DNA from: Aegilops tauschii subsp. strangulata
Lineage: Eukaryota > Streptophyta > Magnoliopsida > Poales > Poaceae
DNA length: 64,000 nt
NCBI RefSeq assembly: GCF_002575655.3
Contig: NC_053038.3
Span: 147,824,885-147,888,884 of the forward strand
Direction of reading: 5' to 3'
Under the pieces are notes generated by a model. That model ran no database searches and was not told the DNA's origin. It saw only the letters and a list, made by a program, of their open reading frames with translations. Both the position numbers and the translations under genes were made by a program. Shown here in pieces: positions 45,901 through 57,690 of this stretch. Every line of letters begins with the position of its first letter. Position 1 is the stretch's first letter.

Positions 45901-46087
45901 CTGTCACCTTCGATTCATAGACTCCATAGCACGTGCAATAAAGGTAGACTCTGGTGTTAACCTAGGAGCCTTCCCTGACAGCAAAACCCGCGTGCTTTGC
46001 ATAGATGTTGTAGAAGTTATTTGCTTGTTTGAAAGTTTCAAAGCGCATCTCTAGCCTTGGCAGAACGTAAGCTTCAATGTTAGGTGA
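42930..46087 (-). pseudogene. FAR1/MULE-type transposase gene (FRS-like), decayed
   Basis: Exon 46087-45594 carries the FAR1 DNA-binding region (FKQANNFYNIYAKHAGFAVRE ... KTNCGAKMRLKR ... VREHNHRL). Exon 45458-45076 has the MULE transposase core with VTFDTTYKTNKYHVPLGVF (first catalytic Asp) and RDEDADSFKWLF. The next exon starts ~44965 with DQCPAMA (second Asp) and runs to MTSTQPSESMNYVLKKN. A C-terminal Cys-rich part keeps CECK but lacks the SWIM His. A CCHC knuckle (CSKCGGTDIHNARTC) is at ~43150-43205. Damage: TAG at 45962-45964, TAA after KKYR near 44870, and a one-base loss near 44790. Splice donor GTAAGTAT at 45593 is ideal. FRS proteins are light-signalling factors derived from Mutator-like transposases. 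This copy is dead. Confidence 0.7.
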
Positions 46088-47081
46088 CTGCACGCAACAG
46101 TGAGCAAACAAAAACATAGTTATGAAAATGTTAGATGGGGTGGTGACAGTACTAGGGTATGGACTATGCTTGTATGTTTTTTCTGAATGGACACTTACAT
46201 GTGTATAGCTCCGTGCTGCCTCCGGTGTTTGGTGTCACCCTCGGCACATGCAACAATGCAACTCATGGAGGGAGCAATGTTGATGAAGTTCTCTGTCTCT
46301 CATTGTACGGCCATCTTCCCTCAGATTCGTTGTGAGGTTGCTCCTGTCTATATGGCTCATATCTTCTACTTTGCACCCTGCTAGAGTGGCCAACATTTTT
46401 GTCTCTTTGGCTTGGTCTTCTCGTCGCAACTGCTTTTGCAGCACGGATGATTGATGTTGGTGGAGCGACTGGTGGAAGCCTGTGTGTCCTTGCCTTTCTG
46501 CATGCACTAGGGAAGGTAAACATTTGTTGTTGGGGAAATTATTGACCTTGCTCACCCCAGCAGTGGCAAAGCTTGTATTCCCAGATATCAATGTTTGCTA
46601 CATAGAAGAACCAGTCCGTGCTTCTGACGATTCTGGTGTAGCTTGAAATCTGCATGTATTGTTGAAGTATCTAGGTGATATTTTTGTTGTTACCCAACCA
46701 GGCGGTGCCCCATATCTACCTGGCTCATCAAAACCCTCACTGCGTGTGCCACCTTGCATGTTTCTGAAATGACATTCAACAGTTTTGGGATTAATCTTTT
46801 CTGCATTTTCTCGTATACATGATATGGGTAACATGTAATGCACTGAAGGTAATGTACAAGTTGAACTTGCATCGCTGGGCGTTATTAAACTTTGTTGTCT
46901 ATTTTGTATCTGATTTATTTTCAGTCGAACTGATGAATGGACATGTTCAGCACTGATGTACTGATTTTAGCGCTGATGCATCTATTATGGACAGTTTTTT
47001 ATCTTTTTCCATATAACTGATGCATAAACATTTGGTGCACTGCTTGTAAACTGAACATTGAACTTCGGAGCAGTATGCATA

Positions 47082-47083
<2 letters not shown>
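46088..47083. other. Upstream flank of the FAR1-like gene
   Basis: Minus-strand open stretches at 46235-46591 and 46598-46843 could be remains of 5' exons, but I recognise no motif. The rest is AT-rich. Confidence 0.3.

Positions 47084-47153
<70 letters not shown>
47084..47153. repeat. (AT)n microsatellite
   Basis: About 35 AT repeats without interruption. It makes tyrosine-isoleucine shadow ORFs on both strands, which are not genes. Confidence 0.95.
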
Positions 47154-47154
<1 letters not shown>

Positions 47155-47756
47155 CTGATGCATGTCTTCTCTTTTTTTCATCTACAACTTATGCAACTAC
47201 ATTAGAAGTACTCCTAGTTTATGTATCATTGAACTTACTGTGTAACAAGTGTATATTTTTTCAACAACATTCTGTTACTCGTTCGAACTGACGCAACTAC
47301 ACGACATGTACTATTAGAAATAACAACATACAACTTGAAGTGGTAGCTGAACCTTATATAAAGCGTAGTAGCTACTTGGACTGATGCATAAGTTTATGTT
47401 TTTTGACTTGAACTGAAGCTAGCATATTAGAGATACTGACAGTAACCTCGACATACAAATTGTGCATCAAGTGGTAGGGGTGTAATGAACTGATGCAAGA
47501 ATTTGCAATGTACTATCAGCTTCTACATCATAGGAACATGTGTCACTGATGCAACACACATGTAGTACTGATGAATCTAATAGTGTAACATGTAGGGAGA
47601 GCATAGTGTGTGCGATTTTTAAATTGAATCTTCTGCATAGCAGGACTGATGAACTGACACAAACGTGGTATTTTTCTTCAGGCAAAGCCAGATATGAAAA
47701 CATTTTTTGAGCTGATCGTTTGTGCTTCAGAAGCAATCAGGGGGATTCAATTTTGA
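47154..47756. other. AT-rich DNA, no gene seen
   Basis: AT-rich with repeated ACTGATGCA phrases. No feature supported. Confidence 0.4.
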
Positions 47757-47957
47757 GCTAAATTAGTGTGGGAAGCAGACATCACCTCCAGTGGCATGTT
47801 CTTGGATCTGGCTTCTACTTCTTCCTCTCGTGGGCGGCGTACTGGCATAATCTTGGAAGGCGGCGCCATTAATGCAGGCAAGGAGCTTGGGGAGACGACG
47901 ACGCTCCTACTTGTGGTGGAGCTCCGGGGACGAGGTCCGGGGAGGCAGCGGCTGGTG

Positions 47958-48125
47958 GCGGAGATCACGGATCCGTCGAAGGAGCTCCGACGAGGGGGAG
48001 GCAGGAGGCGGGGATCACGGCACCGTCGAAGGAGCTCCGGCGAGGGGGGAGGCGGGAGGCGAGGATCACGGCCCCGGCGACGGAGCCCCGGTGACGGAGG
48101 GAGGCAGGAGGCGGGGATCACAACC
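47958..48125. repeat. GC-rich tandem repeat, unit ~51 bp
   Basis: Units start GCGGAGATCACGG or GCGGGGATCACGG at 47958, 48008, 48059 and 48111 (periods 50-52). Both strands stay open across it, giving Pro/Arg-rich shadow frames. A plant TATA-like TATATATA lies at ~48350. It may be the GC-rich 5' end of a minus-strand gene (perhaps the FAR1-like gene), but no link is proven. Confidence 0.65.
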
Positions 48126-48489
48126 CCGTCATTGCTTTGCCAGCGAGGAAGGGGATGGTGGTGGTGGATCCATCGACGGCCAGTCGCGGCACCGCGGGCT
48201 CCCTCGCTCCGGTTGACACCGTCGCCCGCTCGCCCACGACGGCTGCCTCCGGGGAAGGAGGTGGGTTGGGTTCGGGCTGGGTCAGGGAGATTCTACGGTG
48301 TAGGCGCGTCGCTCCCTTATAGGGCTGGGGGGTAACAGAATAGTCCAACCCTATATATAAGGTGGGTCTATTCTAATAACACCCTTAAGAGTTTTATTCT
48401 ACTAACAACAAACTTATTCTGCTAACACTTTAGCACCGCTAAAAGCACCATACCGACCATCCTACCCACCCCAAACGAACCGCAGCTAC

Positions 48490-49590
48490 AAAATAAAAAA
48501 GCCCACCTGGCAGCCCGCACGATCACCCACCTCTCTCACCCCTTCTTCCCCGACCTACTAGCTTCTACCGCCGGGGGCCAAGGGTCGCGCCGCCGGCTGT
48601 GCCTTCCTCCGGCCTCGCACCCCAGCACCGTCCCCATCCATTCTACTCCCCTGGCGCCGCCCCTCACTCCCCTCTTTCCTTCTTCCCCAGCGCGCGGAGG
48701 TCACCCCAACCCACTCCTACCTCACCTTCCCCGACCCCCTAGCTTCTGCCACCGGGGGCAAGGGCCGCGCTGCCGGCCGCGTGCCCGGTGCCCTCCAACC
48801 TCCTACCCCGCGCCTCCCCTCCTTCCCATCTTCCCTACTTCCCCAGACACGCTGCTCCCCTTCCCTCCTCTCCTACCTTTGCAATCGGCAACGAGGAGCC
48901 GCCCGCACGCTGCACCCCCTCCCGGCTAGTCGCGCCGCTACCCACGAGCCTCCCCGCGGCACGCCGACACTCCACGGCCCCGGGCCTGCAGGAATCCCCC
49001 ACCCCCGCACCGCCATGGCGATGGATCAGATCCACTCTTGCGTGACCCCCACCTCGGGTCGGTGCTCCTCTACAACGAAAACAAGCAGCATCAGCCCTCC
49101 CCAAGCTCAGTTGACCTCCCGTTCATGGATTCGTGAATGGTGAGATCTCGTTGACTCCTTTGCTCCGTGTCATGGATCCGGTAAGCATTTGGTCTTTAGG
49201 GAGAAAATTTCACATCTCTACCATGATGTGCAGGCACCAGGGGCCACCTACTATCCTCTCCCAAGCTTCTCTAAAACTAAGCAACGGAAGAGCCTCCTAG
49301 TGAGCACTTGCAATGCGGTGAGCAATTCAACTATGTGTTTCTCAGATTTTGCCTTTAACTTGGTTTGCGTGTGCAGTGTAGTTTCTTGCTACGGGGCTGG
49401 CGTCAACGTGCCTCCAGAAGCAGATCTCTCCTCAACACGTCGCAGTTCCCCAACAACGTGAGAGAAGTGCAATGCTCTAGGGAGCTCTCCTTCATGGGGG
49501 CACGTGGACGTTCACGGCTGTTGGCTCTGCAGTTCTCTTGTGTGGCCGTGGACGTGCAGTTCATGTGCCAGTCGAGCCTCTGAGAGGTGA
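48490..49590 (+). other. Gene-like GC-rich region, possible captured gene fragment
   Basis: A C-rich, leader-like stretch (48530-49010) is followed by an ATG at 49015 (MAMDQIHSCVTPTSGR), which stops after ~42 codons, and by plausible splice signals (GTAAGC at 49180; TTTGCGTGTGCAG near 49375). No protein family is recognised. Base composition resembles grass first exons with 5' leaders. It may be a captured gene fragment or an unrecognised transposon part. Confidence 0.25.
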
Positions 49591-50370
49591 CTAACTAAGG
49601 AGAAGAGAGCATCACTGTTCCTTTAAAAGAAGTTCATTTTGTTGTTTGAGAAAATGCAGATAGGAAATGAGAGTAGAAAATGGTTGTGGATGAATGCTTG
49701 TGTGTAATAGGTAGCGTGCAAGCAAAAATTGAGTCCACTCGCCTCGTCCCTGCAGTGAATATTTCATTATTAACCCATAAAAATATATGCAACGGGAAAA
49801 CCAAAACTCTAGAGAGAAAAAATAAAAAAGAAATGCAGTGCACTCCGGTCTTTAAAAATGTCCACTCCGAAGGACTTTGAAGTGCACTTCATTTTAAAAA
49901 ATGTATTTGCAAAAGTTTACGTTGTGTTCACTGAAAAAGTTTAAAAGTACAAAAAAGAGTAGTGTGTTTCACTTTTGAGAGTGCTTGCGGCTCATTTTCA
50001 AGTGTTGCGGTTCACATAGACCCAAAATAAAAACACAAAAAATAGGTAAAATGAAAAATTAATGTGATTCACTTTCGGTAGTGTCGTGGTTCACTCACTA
50101 CCATTGTGAAGTGCAGGAAAAATGTCACACAAACGACATAAAAAATAATGCGGTTCATTTCTCAATACTCTTGTGGTTCACTTATGTCTGACGTGAAGCA
50201 CGATTCACTCGCTAAAATTATGTCTAACAAAAAAAAGCATGAAGTTCACTTGCCCGTCTGATGAAGTGCGGTTTTCTTTCTGAAGCAGTGTGTCATTCTG
50301 CCTGATGAAGTTCCCTCGTCGATTTTGGGGTCGCAAAAAACAGAGTATCCGCATTTTGGTTAAAAAACAA
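49591..50370. other. AT-rich transposon-like DNA, no gene
   Basis: Repeated GTGCGGTTCACTT-like phrases (for example near 49930, 50065, 50160 and 50225). No coding frame or terminus found. Confidence 0.35.
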
Positions 50371-50682
50371 AACTGCTCTTAAACTGTAAGGAATTAGACA
50401 GAGTGTTCTACATGAAAAAGTTGTGCCTCGACGATATCTTTCCAACGGCATATCGTTTGGATCATTCCGACGAGCGGTTTGAAAAAAATAGGAAAAAACG
50501 GCCGATGCCACTCGTCGTCCGCCGCATGATTTTCAAAATTAACTTAAAACGGTAAGGAATCATTAAAACATTTCAAAATATGAAAGTTGCGCCTCGTCCA
50601 TAGCTTTTCAATGGTATATTATACGCCTAGTTTCAAAATATGAAACGGTTAGAAAATTGGAGCGACAATAGTACCTAAAAAT

Positions 50683-51018
50683 TGTTCCCCTCGAAGCACT
50701 CTAAATCAACTCGCGAGAGAGAGGTTTTGCGCAGCGAACTTGCATGCTGCTTTTCTGCTTCTTCTTCCTTTTATTACTGAACTTAACAAGATCATGCCGC
50801 GGCTCTGGCGCTCCTACCGGATTGTGCCATCCCACGATCGAGCACTCAGTCCACGGCCTCCCTACAATCGCTCCACGGATCGCACAAGCTGCGTCTCGCG
50901 GAGGCTACTAACAACCTGACGGGAAAATCTAACTGAATCGCTAACTGAAAAACTACTACGGTGCAAAGTCTGAAACCTGAAACTTGTCATGCTAGCTAAA
51001 CTAGCTTATTGTGCAACA
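50683..51018 (-). repeat. 3' LTR of the copia element
   Basis: 336 bp. The plus strand runs TGTTCCCCTCGAAGC...TTGTGCAACA. It contains a run of CTTCTTCTTCC. On the minus strand a polypurine tract (GGGGGAGTT) precedes it. Confidence 0.95.
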
Positions 51019-51031
51019 AACTCCCCCTAAG

Positions 51032-54000
51032 CTAGGTTGGCTGATACCTGATGACCCCGAAGCGATCGCGCATCTCCTGAAACTGAGTTCGTCCGAGCGC
51101 TTTCGTGAGGATGTCAGCAAGCTGATCGCCAGTCCGCACATACTGAACGTTGATGCCCCCGTCCTCGATGCACTGACGAATGAAATGGTAGAGCAGCTCA
51201 ATGTCTTTGTTCCTATCATGGAAGACAGGGTTTTTGCTCAGCGCGATCGCTGACTTGTTGTCGATGTAGAGCCTGGTGGCGCCGTCGTCACGCCCAAGCA
51301 ATTCTCCGATCAGCCGCCTAAGCCAGATGCCCTGACAGGCAGCTCCAGCCGCGGCAACGTACTTCGCTTCGCACGAGGAGAGTGTGACGATCTTCTGCTT
51401 GGCTGACTGCCACGACACCGGACTGCCACCGAAGAAGATGGTGTCACTGGTCCTCTTGCGGTCATCTAGGTCTGCCCCGAGATCCGAGTCGTTGTAGCCG
51501 ACGAGCTCTGCGTCGCGCACCTGCCGGGCATAGCAACACCCCAGCTGCCGTGTGCCGGCGATGTACCAGAGAAGCTGCTTCACAGCGGCCCAATGCTCGC
51601 TCGTCGGTGCCTCCATGAACATGCTGACATACTCGACGGCGTAGGTGATGTCAGGTCGCGTATGGGTGAGGTAGCGTAGGCTCCCCACCACGCTCCTGTA
51701 GAATATTGCGTCCACGGGCTCGCCGATCCCCTCCCGCCTGAGCTTGAGGCGTGGCTGCATCGGCATGGCCATGGCGTGACAGTCGGCCATGCCGGCCTTC
51801 TCCAACAGCTTGCCGGCGTACGAGGACTGTGCGATGACGATTCGGCCCGGCCCCTGGTCCACCTCAATGCCGAGGTAGTAGCTCAGTAGCCCCAGATCGC
51901 TCATCTTGAAGAGTGCCATCATTTCCTTCTTGAACTCAGCGATCGCCGCCGTGGACGCTCCGGTGATGATCAAGTCATCCACGTACACGCCCCCCAGGAG
52001 CCGGGCGCCATGGCCAGCGCGCGTGTACACTGCATGCTCAGATGGGCATTTCTTGAAGTCGAGAGCGTTGAGGCTGCTGTCGAGCTTGGCGTACCACGCC
52101 CTTGGTGCCTGACGTAGTCCATAGAGCACTTTGTGCAGCCGGAGCACCTTGCTCGTCGCAGCGGCATGCTCGAATCCGGGGGGCTGCACCACATACACCT
52201 CCTCCTCAAGTTCGCCATTGAGGAAGGACGATTTGACGTCCAGGTGGTGCACCTCCCACCCCTCCAGGGCGAAGACTTCTTCAAAATCAATGCCGGTGCG
52301 CTGCACAAAACCCTTCGCCACCAGGCGGGCCTTGTGTTTGATCACCTCGTCGGCGGTGTTCCTCTTCTCCTTGAAGACCCATTTCAGGCCGATGGGTCAG
52401 TGACCTGCAGGCAGATGCAGAGCGACCAGGTCTCGTTAGACTCAATGCACGCCATCTCTTCGATCATCGCTACTCGCCACGCCGCACGTGGCTCTGCTTC
52501 TGCGAACGTCGCCGGCTCCCCCACAGGTAGCAGGAGCAGATGCTCCATCCTCCCGCCTTGCGCCGCGCCAGCGTCGAGCACATCGTCCAGGCGGCGAAAG
52601 CGGTGGACGGCGTCGGGGTCGTCTGCGTCGTCGAACATGTCCGCGTCATGAGGCGGCGGCGTTGTGAACTGCACATCCTGCCAGACTGGAGTGGCAGGGG
52701 ACGTGCCGCCTGCTGCTGGCGAGTTCTCTGTCCCGGCATCAGAAACGGAGCATGCCGATGTAGGCGTGCTCGATCCAGCGCACCCCCCCCCCCGCTGGTA
52801 GGTTCGGGTGGCGGTGGAGCAGGGGTTCTCGCCGGCGTGACCGCGTCCTCGAGAGGTCCACCATATGCCGAAAAGTCGACGACGAAAGAGCCGCCTACGC
52901 CCGCCGTCTCATTGCTCCAGTCCCAGCTCGCGCTCTCGTCAAACACGACGTCGCGGGACACATGCACCCGACACGTCGCCGGGTTGTACACCCTGTACGC
53001 CTTGGAGTCGGCCTCGTACCCGATGAGCACCATGGGAGTGCTCCGATCATCCACCTTCTTGAGAAGGGGGCGCGCGCTCTTGACGTGCGCCACACACCCG
53101 AAGACACGCAGGTGGCTCACCTCCGGCTTCCTGTGGTGCCAGGCCTCTTACGAAGTCGCTCCATCCACGCTGCGCATGAACGCTCGGTTCAGGAGGTAGA
53201 CGGCCGTGGTCACCGCCTCTCCCCAGAAGTAGTCCGGCATGCCCTTGGCCTTCATCATGCTCCTTGCCATGCCCACCACCGTCTGGTTGCGCCTCTCGAC
53301 CAAGCCGTTCTGCTGCGGTGAGTAAGGAGTGGTTAGGTGGCGCTGGACTCTGGTGGACACGAAGTGCTTCGCCAGCACCGTGGACGTGAACTCTCCACCG
53401 CGGTCTGTCCGCAGTGTGCCTAGCTTACGCCGTGCCTCCATCTCAGCACGCGCCTGGAATTCCTTGATCGCCACGGCGGCCTCGTCTTTGCTTGTCAGCA
53501 GGGTGAGCCACATGTAGCGGCTGTGGTCGACCATGAGGAGCAGGAAGTAGCGCCGTCCTCCAGGTGTCGCTGGCGAGATCGCCCCGCAGAGGTCCGCGTG
53601 GATGAGGTCGAGCGGTGCCTCCGCTCTGTACTTGGCCGTCTGGGGAAATGGCGCCCGGCGCTGCTTGCCGGCGAGGCACGCCTGGCAGAGCTCTCCAGAG
53701 TGCTCAATGCCTGGCAGCCCTCGCACCATTCCTCCCCGCGCCATCCTCTGTAGAGCGTCGATGTGCAGGTGGCCGAAGCGGGCGTGCCAGCGCCATGACA
53801 CGCTGTCCGTGCGCGCACCAAGACAGACCGGGCGCACGGGGTGAATGTGCAATTTGTACAGGTGATTTGGAGATCGCTTTACCTTGACAATTAGAGCACC
53901 GCGACGGTCGTGGACGGAGAGGACGCCGTGGTGGACATTGATGTCGCAGCCATTCTCGTCGAGCTGTCCGAGGCTCACCATGCTGCTCTTGAGCCTGGGG

Positions 54001-55265
54001 ATGTAGTACACGTCCATGAGGGCGCGTTGCGCTCCCCCGTCGATGGCGAACGCGACGGTGCCACCCCCTTCGATCTGGACCACCGACCCGTCTCCGAACC
54101 GCACGGATCCGGTGATCGCGTTGTCGAGCTCGGTAAAGGCCGCAAGGTCGCTGGTCATGTGGTTGGACGCGCCAGTGTCCAGGTACCACACCGGGGCCGG
54201 GGCGGCGTCCCCTGCGGCTGGAGCGACGCTGGACGCTCCTCGTTGAGGAAGAAAGCGGCCTGCGGTGGGTCGTGACGACCATTGGTCGGCGACCCCGTCT
54301 GGATCGGGTGCACGAGCTCGACCACCTCGGCGAACATCATCTCAGGATCGGCCTCTTCGTCAGCCTGGGCGAGAAGGGCCTCCTCCTCCCTCTTCTTCTT
54401 CCTGAATTCGCGGGCCCAGTGGCCCTTGATGCTACAGTAGCGACACTTTTCCTTGTCCCCGGCGCTCTTGTCGGGGTACTCACCACCGCGTCTGCCGCCG
54501 CGTCCGCCTCCTCGGCCGCCGCCGCGGCCACGGCCACCGCCCTTACGACGATTGTTGCTGCCGCCTGGAGGAGGGCCCTAATCGCCAAAGTGCAGGCGGG
54601 CCTGCCACTCCACCCAGGTGAGGAGCAAGCGGCCGCCCTGACTGCTGCCACCGCTCTGCGTGTCGTCGAGGCGTTCTGGCACGACGCGCAGCCTCCAGGG
54701 AGAGCGTGCTGATGTCCAGCAGCGTCTCGATTGCGATCGCCACCTGCGCGAACCATTGCAGCACGACATGAAAAAACTTGGCAACTACCTTAGATTCCTC
54801 GAGGGTGTCCCCGAGCGCGCGCAGGCCGGAGACGATGCCGAAAAGACGGAGGGAGAAGTCGTCGATGGTTTTGCCGACGCGGAAGGCGATGCTCTCGAAG
54901 TCGCGCTGGAGCTTCTGTGCGTTGGCCTCGCGCACCCGCGTGGCTCCGAGGCATTGCGTGGCGATGGCATCCCACGCCTCCTTGGCGTTCTCCTTCTCTC
55001 CCATGGCGAGCAGCACATCTGTGGGAAGACCACGGAGGATGACGCTCATGGCGTTGCGCTCGTCGTGGTAGGGGGCGTCGCGGTGCGACACAGCCCGCCA
55101 CCAGCCGTGGGCCTGAAGATACACCTTCATTAGCAGCGACCACTCGGGGTAGTTGGTGCGTGTCAGCATTGGGAGCGCGCCGCTGGACGGCGCCGGCTGC
55201 ACCACCTGCTGCACCATCATGTCCCCGCGCGACTGCTCGCTGCCGCTCGCTGATGACCTCGACAT
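51032..55265 (-). pseudogene. Copia gag-pol, with frameshifts and stops
   Basis: gag starts at ATG 55265 (MSRSSASGSEQSRGD), right after the primer site. The gag frame shifts near 54690 and has TAG at 54578-54580. The zinc knuckle (CRYCSIKGHWAREF, ~54404-54449) has Phe in place of the last Cys. The protease shows YLDTGASNHM. The integrase shows the HHCC finger (CQACLAGK), then HADLCG, LRTDRGGEF and NGLVERRNQ, so all three acidic residues are present. TAA at 53148-53150 follows. A run of 11 C at 52783-52793 and changes near 52350-52400 break the frame again. Reverse transcriptase and RNase H are open at 52345-51032 with YVDDL and [10 protein letters not shown], but ~13-15 residues appear missing before [12 protein letters not shown]. 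Not functional on its own. Confidence 0.9.
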
Positions 55266-55280
55266 GGCTCTGATGCCACT

Positions 55281-55616
55281 TGTTCCCCTCGAAGCACTCT
55301 GAATCAACTCGCGCGAGAGAGGTTTTGCGCAGTGAACTTGCATGCTGGTTTTCTGCTTCTTCTTCCTTTTATTTCTGAACTTAACAAGATCATGCCGCGG
55401 CTCTAGCGCTCCTACCGGATCGTGCCATCCCACGATCGAGCATTCAGTCCACGGCCTCCCTACAATCGCTCCACGGATCACACAAGTTGCGTCTCGCGGA
55501 GGCTACTAACAACCTGACGGGAAAATCTAACTGAATCGCTAACTGAAAAGCTACTACGATGCAAAGTCTGAAACCTGAAACTTGTCATGCTAGCTAAACT
55601 AGCTTATTGTGCAACA
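55281..55616 (-). repeat. 5' LTR of the copia element
   Basis: 336 bp, same ends as the partner LTR. Followed on the minus strand by AGTGGCATCAGAGCCATG, where the primer site almost touches the gag ATG. Confidence 0.95.
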
Positions 55617-56059
55617 AAAATTGGAAGTTTTTGAAAAATAGAATTCCGTGATTTTGTAAATTTGAAACTGCTTTTAAACTGTAACGAATTAGAGAAACTA
55701 ATAGATATGAAAAAGATGCACAGCGACGATATCTTTCCAACGGTCTATCATTTGTTTCATTCTGATAAGCGGTTTGCCAAAAACGCAAAAATACGCTCGC
55801 TGCCACTCGTTGGGTGCCCACCGTTTTCAAAACTGCTCTTAAACCGCGAGAAATCTCGAAAAGTGTTCAACATGGCGAAGTTGCGCCTAATCCATATCTT
55901 TCCAACAGTATATTATATGCTTCGTTCCGACAAATAGTTAAAAAGTTGGAGTGAAAATAGTACCGAGAAAACACCCCGTGCAGTTTTTTGAGACGGAAGT
56001 TCACTAATCTGTGTAAAACATTCGGTCTATTATGCTAATATTAGCAGAATAACTATGTC

Positions 56060-57159
56060 TTCAAATTATTAGCAGAATAACTATGTTTTGTCCTCTACAA
56101 CATTCTCTTATAGCTATGCCTTCAAATTTGCTCTGAACTAAGTGAATGTGATCGGACCCTAACCCCTTCTGTGCTTATCCCTCAAATTCTCTTTGTCTCT
56201 TCATATGCATTTTGTTGACACATGTCAAATGTCTTCACCGTGTCCTTGTCAGCTGAAGATACAGAGACAGTCATTTAAAATTGTTTTTAATGTTGTTACC
56301 TCTTTTGCCTGAATACCGGAGAAGCCGGAACCACCACCAGACAAACCAGGCGCGCGTGGGATCGTGGCTCAACCCTCGATAAGTTGCATGCTTGCCACGT
56401 GTCCAGCAGATGTGAACCGCCAGGGGCAACTGCGTAATTGCGCTGCGCTGCGCCGCCCCTTCTCCTTATAAATACTTCACCCCCACACGGTCATTATCTC
56501 TTCTCCAGCCGTTTAGGCGTCACTGGAGTATTTCTGTCCGCGTGACCTGAAGTCTTCTTACACTTGAGGACTGTGCATCCTCCAGCCAGTTAGGCGTCAT
56601 GTTCTGAGGATCCAAGAGTCATTGTGGATCACTAGTGAACGGAGTCTGTGAAGGTTTGGAAGCCTACCTTGAAGACTTACTAGATTGATTGGGCAAGGAC
56701 TGGGTGTCCTTAGCTCAAGGGGTAAAAGGTGAAGACACAGTCTTCTGAGTTCAATCTCAGCCTCCCTAACCAGACGTACAGTTGTCACAACAACTGGAAC
56801 TCGTCTACCAAATCCTTGTCTTCACCAAGCTACTTGTTCTATCCCCTTCTTCCTTTACTTTTCAGTTTGTCTACATGAAATCATTGCTTGGCTGCCTGAT
56901 TTGTTTAACTTCACTATGCGAAAACTATTACCTGTTTGGCTTCATACTGTCTTCCATTCCGATCCATACTACCTTGCTGCTGTTAGTCTTCGTTCTTTCA
57001 CTACATTGCTTAATTGACTATGGCTGGTCTAGTGTAGTTCATCTTCCACTGCATATCATATAGGTTCATTCTAACAGTTTGTCTTCAAAGACCTTGTGTT
57101 TTGAAGACTTTCATAAAATCGCCTATTCAACCCCCTCTAGTCGGTAACTAGCACTTTCA
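56060..57159 (+). repeat. SIRE/Maximus-like copia LTR, plus orientation, truncated
   Basis: TATAAATA at 56467-56474. The 3' end ...CCCCCTCTAGTCGGTAACTAGCACTTTCA is at 57159. It is clearly related to the LTR at 60862-62191 (read on minus): GTTAGGCGTCA, CTTGAGGACTGTG, GAGTCATTGTGGATC, CTTAGCTCAAGGGG. The 5' terminus (TGTAAGTGCATC type) is missing and no primer site follows the 3' end, so it is a fragment or rearranged solo LTR. Confidence 0.65.
56711..56758 (+). other. tRNA-like Pol III A and B boxes inside an LTR
   Basis: TAGCTCAAGGGG (56711-56722) fits the A-box pattern. GAGTTCAATCTC (56747-56758) fits the B box with inverted flanks (CTGAG/CTCAG). A related pair lies in the minus LTR at 61297-61308 and 61261-61272, where the B box has one change. 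No full cloverleaf is evident, so I do not call a tRNA gene. Confidence 0.35.
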
Positions 57160-57690
57160 AGGTCCTTTGTAGTATTGTCACATCGCTGTCTACCCCTTTC
57201 TAAGCAGATTTACCACTGACCATTGGATTCAGAAAACTGATTGGCTTAACAAAAGTGATAGGCTTCGCTTTACTTGACCGACAAAAGCTGGCTTCAGGAG
57301 ATTCAATATGATGCTGTAAGAAATCTGCAAATGAATTCAGACTATAAGAACCAAGAGACTCGCCCACGGACATGTTCCCGTGACAGCATGAGAGATGCGA
57401 GGGAAGTAGGAGAGGTCATATGCATTCTCCGAGGATTTTGAAGATAAATTCAGTTTGAAACATTGGCCTCATAGTGCGAAGACATTCACTTATAGGGATA
57501 AGTTGGTTCCAGATTTGTACGAATCCACAAATAGGTACAAGTGAGGAATCAAACTAGTTGTGAAGCATAAGTGAAAGAACATGCAAATAATGAGATGCAA
57601 ATATTGGAAGATCTAGATTTGGAAGTGATAAAACAACTTTCATAAGATAAAGAAAATTCAACAGATCAAATGTGCGGTAAAAAGTAAGCT
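57160..57690. other. Unassigned DNA between inverted LTR fragments
   Basis: No coding frame, primer site or terminus recognised. Probably internal retrotransposon sequence. Confidence 0.35.

Larger units (their letters stand above)
50683..55616 (-). mobile_element. Complete copia LTR element, inactivated
   Basis: 4,934 bp with two 336-bp LTRs and an exact 5-bp target duplication AAAAT (50678-50682 and 55617-55621). On the minus strand the order is LTR, primer site (TGGCATCAGAGCC, one base off initiator-Met), gag, protease, integrase, reverse transcriptase, RNase H, polypurine tract (TTAGGGGGAGTT) and LTR, as in copia elements. By eye the LTRs differ at ~12 of 336 bases (3.6%), older than the large-LTR element. 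Coding frames are broken in several places. Confidence 0.95.
50371..55960. repeat. ~165-bp repeat, four copies split by the copia element
   Basis: Copies at ~50371-50520, ~50537-50672, ~55663-55815 and ~55827-55960 share AACTGCTCTTAAACTGTAAG, GATATCTTTCCAACGG and GCCACTCGT. The copia element at 50683-55616 sits between copies 2 and 3. The unit is non-coding. Confidence 0.65.

Noticed and set aside
47058..47291. Long Tyr/Ile-rich ORFs across the AT runs (also 58204-58491)
   Set aside because: They are translations of (AT)n microsatellites and have no other coding signal.
52540..53199. Plus-strand ORFs opposite copia pol (also 53910-54275, 54660-55133)
   Set aside because: They are antisense shadows of GC-rich gag-pol codons.
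56690..56780. A true tRNA gene
   Set aside because: A and B boxes are present, but acceptor and anticodon stems do not form a proper cloverleaf.
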